A stretch of DNA of 5,917 nt. Source: an uncultured Collinsella sp. GTDB lineage: Bacteria; Actinomycetota; Coriobacteriia; Coriobacteriales; Coriobacteriaceae. Below, piece by piece: positions 1-5,903 of the stretch. The stretch lies in contig CAUFXK010000099.1 of the NCBI GenBank assembly GCA_959596495.1, positions 1 to 5,917 on the forward strand, in the 5' to 3' direction. Positions within the stretch are counted from its first letter, which is position 1. Every line of letters starts with the position of its first letter. A program made the translations under genes and the position numbers. The notes under the pieces were generated by a model, which saw nothing but the letters and a program-made list of their open reading frames with translations, was not told the origin of the DNA and searched no databases.

Positions 1-33
1 CAGACCGTTCGGTCGCCTGTCCGCACACGCGGG

Positions 34-39
34 TATACT
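34..39 (+). promoter_or_regulatory. possible -10 box upstream of the GH5 gene
   Basis: TATACT differs from the TATAAT consensus at one position and lies 65 bases before the likely start codon. No convincing -35 hexamer is found 16-18 bases upstream; the closest, TTCGGT at 8-13, is 20 bases away. The rest of the leader shows only a short GACC/GGTC inverted repeat at 3-14. The promoter call is therefore weak. Confidence 0.3.
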
Positions 40-92
40 CAAAACGATACTTATCCTATGCAATACGATGCGGGTTCGACCTGCATGATCCG

Positions 93-99
93 AAGGGGG
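93..99 (+). promoter_or_regulatory. ribosome-binding site that decides the GH5 start
   Basis: AAGGGGG is a G-rich Shine-Dalgarno-like stretch. It lies 5 bases before ATG at 105 but only 2 bases before the in-frame GTG at 102, which favours the ATG as the true start. Confidence 0.55.
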
Positions 100-104
100 C
101 AGTG

Positions 105-1166
105 ATGGAGAGGATACTCGGCGTTAATCTCTCTGGCTGGTTTATTCCCGAGCCTTGGGTGACCCCGTCGCTGTACGCGGCGACCGGTGCATCCAACGCG
201 GCCGAGCTACAGGAGGCCATGGGTACCGCCGCCTATAACGAGCGCATGCGCCGCCATTACGAGACGTTTGTGAGCGAGGACGATTTTCGCCGCATGGCGC
301 AGATCGGTCTCAATGCCGTGCGTCTGCCGGTGCCCTGGTATGCCTTTGGCTCACAGGAGTCCGATGCGTCCTACATCTCGGTTGTCGACTACATTGACCG
401 TGCGATTGAGTGGGCTGCCAAGTACGATATCCGCGTGCTGCTCGATCTGGCAACTGTGCCCGGTGGCCAGGGCGATTCCAACGATTCGCCCACCACGCCG
501 GAGGCTGTTGCCGAGTGGCATTCGTCCACCAACGGCCGTCATGTCGCACTCGACGTGCTCGAGCGCTTGGCCGATCGCTATGGCGAGGCCGAGAGCCTGC
601 TGGGCATTGAGCTGCTGGACACGCCGCAGATGAGCGTTCGCAAGAGCCTCTTCACCATGACGGATGGCATTCCCGCTCACTACCTGCGCAATTTCTATCG
701 CGATGCCTACGAGCTCGTCCGTTCGTATATGCCCGAGGATAAGATCGTCGTCTTCTCGTCGTCGGGGCATCCCAGCGAGTGGAAGCATTTTATGCGCGGC
801 GCCAAGTACAAGAACGTCTACATGGACCTTCACCTGTACCATTACCGCGACGAGTATGCGCTCGACATCACGAGCCCCCGCGGGCTGACGACGGCGATTT
901 CGCGTAACAAGCGCGAGCTTAAAGAGGCGATTTCGACTGGGTTCCCCGTGCTGGTGGGCGAATGGTCGGGCGCGGCGATCTTTGCTAACTCGTCGGTTAC
1001 GCCCGAGGGCCGCAATGCCTACGAGCGCGTGTTTATCGCCAACCAGCTGGCTTCGTTTGCGCCGGCTGCCGGTTGGTTCTTCCAAACGTGGAAGACCGAG
1101 AAGCGCATTGCAGCATGGGACGCCCGCGCGGCGCTCGGTACGCTCGAGCGCGGCATGATTGAATAG
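105..1166 (+). CDS. Exg1-like glycoside hydrolase family 5 protein with altered active site
   Basis: This 353-residue protein matches the exo-beta-1,3-glucanase branch of GH5 along its whole length. The GVNLSGWFIPEPWVTPSLY block (residues 6-24) corresponds to the yeast Exg1 N-terminus, followed by NAVRLPVPW (70-78), a PGGQ loop (119-122), GIELL (167-171), DLHLY (241-245) and VGEWS (284-288). The nucleophile Glu286, Arg73, His243 and Tyr245 are kept. The acid/base motif, normally Asn-Glu-Pro, reads Asp172-Thr173-Pro174; the usual DLHG is DLAT (Ala116); and the aromatic of the FW-W-KTE motif appears to be Gln327. Family members cleave beta-1,3-glucans, but these changes make ordinary hydrolysis doubtful. 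No signal peptide or membrane segment is seen, so it should be cytoplasmic. ATG 105 is preferred over GTG 102 by ribosome-binding-site spacing. The gene ends 6 bases before rsmI. Fold assignment is strong; function is unknown. Confidence 0.88.
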   Translation: MERILGVNLSGWFIPEPWVTPSLYAATGASNAAELQEAMGTAAYNERMRRHYETFVSEDDFRRMAQIGLNAVRLPVPWYAFGSQESDASYISVVDYIDRAIEWAAKYDIRVLLDLATVPGGQGDSNDSPTTPEAVAEWHSSTNGRHVALDVLERLADRYGEAESLLGIELLDTPQMSVRKSLFTMTDGIPAHYLRNFYRDAYELVRSYMPEDKIVVFSSSGHPSEWKHFMRGAKYKNVYMDLHLYHYRDEYALDITSPRGLTTAISRNKRELKEAISTGFPVLVGEWSGAAIFANSSVTPEGRNAYERVFIANQLASFAPAAGWFFQTWKTEKRIAAWDARAALGTLERGMIE

Positions 1167-1172
1167 GTTGAT

Positions 1173-2051
1173 ATGACGCAAAACAGCGCCCATACGGGCA
1201 AACTCTATGTGGTCGGCACGCCCATCGGCAACCTAGGCGACCTGTCCCCGCGCGTTGGCGAAGCTTTTGCCGCCGCCGATGCCATTTGCTGCGAAGACAC
1301 GCGTGTGACGTCAAAGCTGCTGATGCACCTGGGTATTTCCAAGCCGCTTGTCCGTTGCGACGAGAATGTGATCGCTAGCCGCGCTGCCGGCCTGGTCGAC
1401 CGTCTGCTGGCGGGGGAGACCCTCGCCTTTGCCTCGGACGCCGGCATGCCGAGCGTGTCCGATCCCGGCCAGGCGCTGGTCGAGGCGGCGCGTGAGGCCG
1501 ATGTGCCTGTCGAAGTTATTCCCGGACCCTCTGCTTGCGTCACGGCGCTCGTTTCGTCCGGCATTCCCTGCGAGCATTTTTTCTTCGAGGGCTTTTTGGG
1601 CCGAAAGCACGGCGACCGTGTGCGCCGTTTGCAGCGCCTTGCCGTGGTGCCCGGCGCGCTCATCTTCTACGAGTCTCCACATCGCATCGTGGCGACGCTC
1701 GAGGCCGTGGCAGAGGTCTTTCCCCAGCGTGAGGTCGCCGTCTGCCGCGAACTCACCAAGCTGCACGAGGAGGTCTTGCGCGGGCCCGCCGCCCAGCTCG
1801 CCGAAGAGCTGCGTGCTCGCGGCGAGGTAAAGGGCGAGATTGCGCTGGTCATCGCGCCGCCGAGCGAGGACGAGGATGTCGGCATCGTGCCGGTTGGCGC
1901 CGCGGCAGCGGATCCCGATGAGGCCCTGCGCGAGGATATCCGCGCCGCACTCGAGGAGGGGGAGCCCGCCTCTGCGGTGGCCAAGCGCCTGTCTCAGAAG
2001 TATTCGCGCCGCAAGCGCGATGTCTATGCCATGGTGCTCGATATGCAATAG
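1173..2051 (+). CDS. rsmI: 16S rRNA (cytidine(1402)-2'-O)-methyltransferase RsmI
   Basis: This SAM-dependent enzyme 2'-O-methylates C1402 in the ribosomal decoding centre. The 292-residue protein carries the family's tetrapyrrole-methylase-like fold with all diagnostic blocks: TPIGNL (16-21), CEDTR (40-44), SDAG-MPSVSDPG (88-99), PGPSA (117-121), FEGFL (138-142), FYESPHR (165-171), RELTK (192-196) and KGE (220-222). The usual SDAGTP reads SDAGMP (Met92), a mild variation. After residue 230 an acidic and Ala-rich linker leads to a basic helical C-terminal domain (about 253-289), as in other RsmI proteins, and the length is normal. The start lies 6 bases after the GH5 stop with only a poor Shine-Dalgarno (AGG at 1165-1167), which suggests translational coupling to the upstream gene. 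Identification is secure. Confidence 0.96.
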   Translation: MTQNSAHTGKLYVVGTPIGNLGDLSPRVGEAFAAADAICCEDTRVTSKLLMHLGISKPLVRCDENVIASRAAGLVDRLLAGETLAFASDAGMPSVSDPGQALVEAAREADVPVEVIPGPSACVTALVSSGIPCEHFFFEGFLGRKHGDRVRRLQRLAVVPGALIFYESPHRIVATLEAVAEVFPQREVAVCRELTKLHEEVLRGPAAQLAEELRARGEVKGEIALVIAPPSEDEDVGIVPVGAAAADPDEALREDIRAALEEGEPASAVAKRLSQKYSRRKRDVYAMVLDMQ

Positions 2052-2069
2052 ATGGAGGATATCCAGCCC

Positions 2070-2096
2070 TTGCGCTAGAATCATCCTCTGTATGCA
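2070..2096 (+). promoter_or_regulatory. possible promoter upstream of metG
   Basis: The 69-base gap between rsmI and metG contains TAGAAT at 2076-2081, one mismatch from TATAAT but without a good -35 at 17 bp. An alternative pairs TTGCGC (2070-2075) with TATGCA (2091-2096) over a 15-bp spacer. Either could add transcription to readthrough from rsmI. Neither is strong. Confidence 0.3.
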
Positions 2097-2120
2097 ACGT
2101 TTTTCTGGAGGACAAACCCC

Positions 2121-3722
2121 ATGGATCAAAGCAAGCCTTCGTTCTTTATCACGACGCCCATCTACTACGTCAACGCCGATCCGCACCTGGGCACGGCTTA
2201 TTCCACCATCATCGCCGACGTTCAGGCTCGCTATCGCCGCTCCGCCGGCTATAACGTCAAGTTCCTGACCGGCATGGACGAGCACGGCGAGAAGGTCGCC
2301 GAGGCCGCAGCCAAGCATGGTATGACGCCGCAGGAGTGGACCGACAGCCAGGCCCCGCACTTCAAGGAGCTTTGGAGCAAGCTCGAGATTTCCAACGACG
2401 ACTTCATCCGCACCACCGAGCCGCGCCAGCATCATGCCGTGCAGTACCTGTGGGAGCGCATGAAGGAGTCCGGTTACCTGTATAAGGGCAGCTACGACGG
2501 CTGGTATTGCGTGCCTGACGAGACCTACTTCACCGATACGCAGGTCCAGAAGGGCGACGAGGAGTACGGCAGCGTCGGCCAGCACCTGTGCCCCGACTGC
2601 CACCGTCCGCTTGAGCGCGTGCAGGAGGAGTCCTACTTCTTTAAGCTTTCCGCCTTCCAGGACAAGCTGCTCAAGCTCTATGACGAGCATCCTGACTTTG
2701 TCGAGCCTGCGTTCCGCATGAACGAGGTGCGCAGCTTTGTCGAGGGCGGCCTTAACGACCTTTCCGTGAGCCGCACGAGCTTTGACTGGGGCATTCAGGT
2801 CCCGTTTGACGAGGGCCACGTGACCTACGTGTGGTTCGATGCGCTGCTCAACTATATGACGGCCGTCGGCTACGGTGTCGATACCGACGAGGCGCGTGCC
2901 GAGCTGGCCTATCGCTGGCCCGCGCAGTTCCACATCGTGGGTAAGGACATCATCCGCTTCCACTGCGTCATTTGGCCCGCCATGCTCATGGCCATCGGCG
3001 AGGCCCTGCCCGAGCACGTTTTTGCCCACGGCTTCCTGACCGTGCGCAATGCCGAGACCGGCAAGGCCGAGAAGATGTCCAAGAGCCGCGGCAACGCTAT
3101 CGCTCCGAAGGACGTTATCGACATGCTGGGCGTCGAGGGCTATCGCTACTACTTTATGACCGACGTCGTCCCCGGCACCGACGGCGCCATCAGCTTCGAT
3201 CGCATGGAGCAGGTCTACAACGCCGACCTGGCCAACAGCTGGGGCAACCTCATCTCGCGTTCGCTCAACATGAGCGGCAAGTACTTTGACGGCTGCGCGC
3301 CCGCCAAGCCCGCATCGTTCGATGCGTTCGACAACCCGCTGGCAAAGATCGCCGACGGCCTGGTCGAGCGCTACATGGCCAAGATGGACGTGCTCGATTA
3401 CGGCGGAGCCAAGGACGAGGTTATGGAGCTCATCCACGCCGCCAACCACTACATCGAGGACTCCGAGCCTTGGGCGCTTGCCAAGGATGAGGCTAAGGCT
3501 GACGAGCTGGCATTTGTGATCTACAACCTGCTCGAGGCCATCCGCATTGCCGCTCACCTGCTGATGCCGCTCATGCCTCAGACCTCTGCCGAAGCCCTGC
3601 GCCGCCTGTCCTGCGAGGACGAGGCCGCGAGCGACGACCTCAAGGGCATTTGCGCTTGGGGCCTGCTTGCCGGTGGTCAGCCCGTCGAGAAGGGTGAGCC
3701 GCTGTTCCCGCGTCTGGGCTAA
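2121..3722 (+). CDS. metG: methionyl-tRNA synthetase, short form
   Basis: This class I cytosolic aminoacyl-tRNA synthetase charges tRNA-Met with methionine using ATP. The 533-residue protein has the HIGH-type motif as PHLG (21-24) in TTPIYYVNADPHLGTAY, the GMDEHG block (51-56), the WYC/CPDC connective knuckle (128-161), SYFFKLS (171-177), VSRTSFDWG (216-224), VWFDALLNY (237-245), VGKDIIRFH (273-281) and KMSKS (318-322), followed by the helical anticodon-binding domain (about 365-500). The knuckle has Cys130, Cys157 and Cys160, but Asp133 stands where the second Cys of a four-ligand zinc site is usual. The C-terminal OB-fold tRNA-binding domain found in Bacillus and E. coli enzymes is absent; the protein ends shortly after the anticodon domain. 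A strong GGAGGA (2107-2112) sits 8 bases before the ATG. A hairpin terminator follows 39 bases after the stop. Confidence 0.97.
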   Translation: MDQSKPSFFITTPIYYVNADPHLGTAYSTIIADVQARYRRSAGYNVKFLTGMDEHGEKVAEAAAKHGMTPQEWTDSQAPHFKELWSKLEISNDDFIRTTEPRQHHAVQYLWERMKESGYLYKGSYDGWYCVPDETYFTDTQVQKGDEEYGSVGQHLCPDCHRPLERVQEESYFFKLSAFQDKLLKLYDEHPDFVEPAFRMNEVRSFVEGGLNDLSVSRTSFDWGIQVPFDEGHVTYVWFDALLNYMTAVGYGVDTDEARAELAYRWPAQFHIVGKDIIRFHCVIWPAMLMAIGEALPEHVFAHGFLTVRNAETGKAEKMSKSRGNAIAPKDVIDMLGVEGYRYYFMTDVVPGTDGAISFDRMEQVYNADLANSWGNLISRSLNMSGKYFDGCAPAKPASFDAFDNPLAKIADGLVERYMAKMDVLDYGGAKDEVMELIHAANHYIEDSEPWALAKDEAKADELAFVIYNLLEAIRIAAHLLMPLMPQTSAEALRRLSCEDEAASDDLKGICAWGLLAGGQPVEKGEPLFPRLG

Positions 3723-3761
3723 GACGCCGCGCGCCATATCGGCAATTTGCTGTTTAGATGT

Positions 3762-3797
3762 AAGGGCATGGCCGCAACGGTCCATGCCCTTTTGTTT
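3762..3797 (+). terminator. rho-independent terminator after metG
   Basis: A 10-bp perfect stem, AAGGGCATGG (3762-3771) with CCATGCCCTT (3782-3791), encloses a loop that can add a CCG/CGG pairing. It is followed by TTTTGTTT. This should end the GH5-rsmI-metG transcript. The stem starts only a few bases after an extended -10-like TGTTTAGAT (3751-3759), so some transcripts could begin just upstream of the hairpin. Confidence 0.85.
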
Positions 3798-3829
3798 CAA
3801 GACGCCGCCATCATGCTAAGGAGGCAACT

Positions 3830-4690
3830 ATGACAACTTCGCCTTTGGCAAACCCCACGGCAACAAGGGAGCTGCTGGAGGAGTTTGGCCTTGCGACCAA
3901 GCATCGCCTGGGCCAGAACTTCCTGATCGACAACCATGTAATTGAGCGCATTTGCGAGCTTTCCGAGCTCACGGGCGATGAGCGCGTGCTCGAGGTTGGC
4001 CCGGGCGTTGGTACGCTCACGCTCGCGCTGCTGCAGGAGGCGGCGTGCGTCACGTCGATCGAGGCCGATCCCGAACTCGAACCGGTGCTCGATGCCCATG
4101 CCGCCGACTATGCCAACTTCCGCTTTATCATGGGCGACGCGCTCAAGGTGACGACGGGGCAGATTGAGCAGGCTGCAGGCGGTGAGCCGACGGTATTTGT
4201 CGCGAACCTGCCCTATAACGTGGCGGCGACGATCATCCTGCAGTTCTTCCAGACGATGCCCGCGCTCAAGCGTGCCGTGGTCATGGTTCAAAAGGAGGTT
4301 GCCGATCGCATTGCCGCGGTGCCGGGTAACAAGACCTATGGCGGCTACACGGCAAAGCTCGGCCTGTATGCGCAGGTTACGGGTCGCTTTGAGGTGCCGC
4401 CACGTTGCTTTATGCCGGCACCGCACGTGGACTCGGCCGTCGTGCGTATCGACCGTGTTGACGGCGTGGCGCCCGAAGGACTCGATCGCGAGTTTGTGGC
4501 CCGCGTGATTGATGCTGCATTTGCTCAGCGCCGCAAGACCATCCGCAATTCCATGAGCGCCAACGGCTTTGCCAAGGACGTGCTCGACGCCGCCTTTGAG
4601 GCTTGCGGTATCGCACCCACCACGCGCGCAGAAACGCTTGATGTTGCCGACTTTATCCGCCTGGCTCAGGAGCTCATCCATGATGCCTAA
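3830..4690 (+). CDS. rsmA: 16S rRNA (adenine(1518)-N6/adenine(1519)-N6)-dimethyltransferase RsmA (KsgA)
   Basis: This SAM-dependent enzyme dimethylates two adjacent adenosines in the 3'-terminal hairpin of 16S rRNA late in 30S assembly; its loss classically gives kasugamycin resistance. The 286-residue protein shows HRLGQNFL (25-32), the SAM-binding VLEVGPGVGTLT (53-64), the acidic Glu78 after beta-2, GDA (102-104), the catalytic NLPYN (126-130), FMPAPHVDSAVV (194-205) and FAQRRKTIRNS (231-241), followed by the small helical C-terminal domain. Length is typical. AAGGAGG (3818-3824) lies 5 bases before the ATG, an excellent site. No clear promoter fits between the metG terminator and this start. 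The last 11 bases overlap tatD, so the two are probably translated together. Identification is secure. Confidence 0.97.
   Translation: MTTSPLANPTATRELLEEFGLATKHRLGQNFLIDNHVIERICELSELTGDERVLEVGPGVGTLTLALLQEAACVTSIEADPELEPVLDAHAADYANFRFIMGDALKVTTGQIEQAAGGEPTVFVANLPYNVAATIILQFFQTMPALKRAVVMVQKEVADRIAAVPGNKTYGGYTAKLGLYAQVTGRFEVPPRCFMPAPHVDSAVVRIDRVDGVAPEGLDREFVARVIDAAFAQRRKTIRNSMSANGFAKDVLDAAFEACGIAPTTRAETLDVADFIRLAQELIHDA
4668..4672 (+). promoter_or_regulatory. ribosome-binding site that decides the tatD start
   Basis: AGGAG inside the 3' end of rsmA lies 7 bases before ATG 4680 and 10 bases before the adjacent in-frame ATG 4683. The first ATG is favoured. The reading frame is open further upstream, to an ATG at 4569, but that would overlap rsmA by more than 120 bases and lacks family similarity. 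Confidence 0.6.
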
Positions 4691-5597
4691 TGCCGAACGC
4701 GTGACGTTTACCAAGAAAAAGAAGACGGTTGCTTGTCCCGTGCCCTTGGCACCGCTTGCTGACACGCATGCGCATCTGCTTTCGTTTTGGGGGAAAGAAG
4801 TGCCCGAGACGCTCGTGCGCGCCAAAGCCGCGGGCGTCGACCTGTTGGTGACGATGCTCGACCCCATCGCCGACAAGCGCAGCGTGACGGACTATAGCGA
4901 CTGGCTCGTGCGCGAAATTCTGCCGATGCGGGATATTCCGCAGATCAAGTATCTCGCTGGCGTTCACCCCTATGGCGCGCCGGATTATACCGATGACATT
5001 CACGCGCAGGTTGTTGCTGCGCTCGATGACCCTTTGTGCGCCGGTATCGGCGAGATCGGTCTGGACTACCACATGGATTACGACGACGACATCGCGCCGG
5101 CGCCCCACAGTGTGCAGATTGATTGCATGGCGCGTCAGCTCGAAGTTGCCGTGCGCCGCAATGTGCCGGTGGAGCTGCACCTGCGGCACGAGGACTCGGA
5201 TGGGGAGCGCACCTCGCATATGGATGCGTACAACGTGCTGCGCGAGGTGGGTGTGCCTCAGGCCGGTTGCGTGCTGCACTGCTTTGGCGAGGACCGCGCC
5301 ACGATGGAGCGCTTTGTGGAACTGGGCTGCTATATCGCCTATGGTGGTGCGGCCACCTTTAAGCGCAACGACGACGTGCGCGAGGCATTTGCGGCGACCC
5401 CGCTCGACCGCATTTTGTTCGAGACGGATTGCCCGTATATGGCGCCGGAGCCCATTCGCGGTCTTGAATGCGAGCCAGCAATGATCTCCATTACGGCAAA
5501 CGCGCTGGTTAACGACCGTGTCGATCGCACTGGTGAGGACGCCGAAACAATCGCGCATGCCGCTTGGGAAAATGCCTGCAAACTTTTTCAAAAATAG
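4680..5597 (+). CDS. tatD: TatD-family metal-dependent hydrolase (putative deoxyribonuclease)
   Basis: This amidohydrolase-fold protein binds divalent metal; characterised relatives are 3'-5' DNA exonucleases. The 305-residue product has the expected ligands in order: DTHAHL with His30 and His32, GEIGLDY with Glu125, ELHLR with His167, VLHCFGE with His200 and FETDCPY with Asp250. GVHPYG (95-100) and YGGAATFK (221-228) also fit the family. Typical TatD proteins begin almost directly at the D-x-H-x-H motif; here 27 residues precede it, including a basic TKKKK run (11-15). The start is at 4680, overlapping the rsmA stop region (ATGATGCCTAA), chosen from the AGGAG at 4668. Only the tRNA-Leu terminator lies downstream, so readthrough into the tRNA is possible. 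The exact substrate is not predictable; some relatives act on other substrates. Confidence 0.92.
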   Translation: MMPNAERVTFTKKKKTVACPVPLAPLADTHAHLLSFWGKEVPETLVRAKAAGVDLLVTMLDPIADKRSVTDYSDWLVREILPMRDIPQIKYLAGVHPYGAPDYTDDIHAQVVAALDDPLCAGIGEIGLDYHMDYDDDIAPAPHSVQIDCMARQLEVAVRRNVPVELHLRHEDSDGERTSHMDAYNVLREVGVPQAGCVLHCFGEDRATMERFVELGCYIAYGGAATFKRNDDVREAFAATPLDRILFETDCPYMAPEPIRGLECEPAMISITANALVNDRVDRTGEDAETIAHAAWENACKLFQK

Positions 5598-5600
5598 TTC

Positions 5601-5629
5601 TTGCGTTCGCGGTGGCGCTCCGTTATTCT
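5601..5629 (+). promoter_or_regulatory. sigma-70-type promoter for tRNA-Leu
   Basis: TTGCGT (5601-5606) and TATTCT (5624-5629) are separated by exactly 17 bases. The predicted start, about 5636, falls a few bases before the mature tRNA 5' end at 5641. The -35 box begins 4 bases after the tatD stop. Confidence 0.7.
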
Positions 5630-5640
5630 AATTCCTGCAC

Positions 5641-5727
5641 GCGGGCGTGGCGGAATTGGCAGACGCGTACGGTTCAGGTCCGTATGGGGGCAACCCCATG
5701 AAGGTTCAAGTCCTTTCGCCCGCACCA
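5641..5727 (+). tRNA. tRNA-Leu, anticodon CAG
   Basis: The 87-base gene folds as a class II tRNA. The 7-bp acceptor stem pairs GCGGGCG (5641-5647) with CGCCCGC (5717-5723), with discriminator A5724 and an encoded CCA (5725-5727). The anticodon stem pairs TACGG (5668-5672) with CCGTA (5680-5684) around TTCAGGT, placing CAG at 5675-5677, which reads CUG. A long variable arm, GGGG/CCCC around GCAA, is typical of leucine tRNAs. The T arm loop is TTCAAGT (5705-5711). The D arm contains the usual GG of AATTGGCAGA. Confidence 0.97.
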
Positions 5728-5738
5728 TGGATTGAAAG

Positions 5739-5766
5739 AGCTCCCAGCAATGGGAGCTTTTTTGTT
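5739..5766 (+). terminator. rho-independent terminator after tRNA-Leu
   Basis: A perfect 8-bp stem, AGCTCCCA (5739-5746) with TGGGAGCT (5751-5758), has a stable GCAA tetraloop and is followed by six T residues. It begins 12 bases after the tRNA CCA. Confidence 0.93.
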
Positions 5767-5792
5767 ATGGGCCCGTCGCAGGGACTTGAACC
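5767..5792 (-). pseudogene. tRNA 3'-end-like remnant, opposite strand
   Basis: Read on the minus strand, GGTTCAAGTCC (5792-5782) is identical to the T-arm segment of the tRNA-Leu here (5703-5713). It is followed by 11 bases and then CCAT, exactly the spacing seen in tRNA-Leu. The T stem no longer pairs properly: CAGG precedes the loop where CAGGG would match CCCTG. Upstream sequence does not continue as a tRNA, so this is a fragment or mimic, not a functional gene. Confidence 0.5.
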
Positions 5793-5843
5793 TGTGAAGG
5801 AGCGAGCGTAAAGAAAACGCGGAGCGTTTTTAGCGAGCTGGCG

Positions 5844-5903
5844 AGGACGCCGGCAGGCGGCCGATGCCGGTGCGGATCCGCGAAGCGGATACGCGGACGT
5901 CCT
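5844..5903. other. predicted three-way-junction fold
   Basis: AGGACG (5844-5849) can pair with CGTCCT (5898-5903), closing two adjacent hairpins. The first is CCGGCA/TGCCGG (5850-5855 with 5865-5870). The second is GCGGATCCGC-GAA-GCGGATACGC (5872-5894), with one G-A mismatch. Whether this acts as RNA, as cruciform DNA or neither cannot be told from sequence alone. Confidence 0.45.

Noticed and set aside
3..14. Short inverted repeat GACC/GGTC at the left edge
   Set aside because: The stem is only 4-5 bp and no T-run follows, so it does not support a terminator or an operator.
351..1193. A 280-codon minus-strand open frame opposite the GH5 gene
   Set aside because: The plus strand matches GH5 throughout; the antisense product is unrecognisable and would extend into rsmI.
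1311..3800. An 829-codon open frame on the minus strand spanning rsmI and metG
   Set aside because: It is codon-aligned with rsmI and metG, so it stays open simply because those genes avoid TTA, CTA and TCA codons over that stretch; it closes at a TCA codon at 1311. The translation resembles no family I recognise and it starts inside the terminator hairpin.
4569..4679. Upstream extension of the tatD frame to an earlier ATG
   Set aside because: The extra residues lie entirely within rsmA, are low in family similarity, and ATG 4680 has a well-placed AGGAG.
3797..4876. A 359-codon minus-strand open frame opposite rsmA and the start of tatD
   Set aside because: It has no recognisable domain and no ribosome-binding context, and it covers two securely identified genes. 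It is a by-product of biased codon use.
4674..5591. A 305-codon minus-strand open frame opposite tatD
   Set aside because: The opposite strand has all TatD metal ligands in order; the antisense translation has no recognisable motifs.
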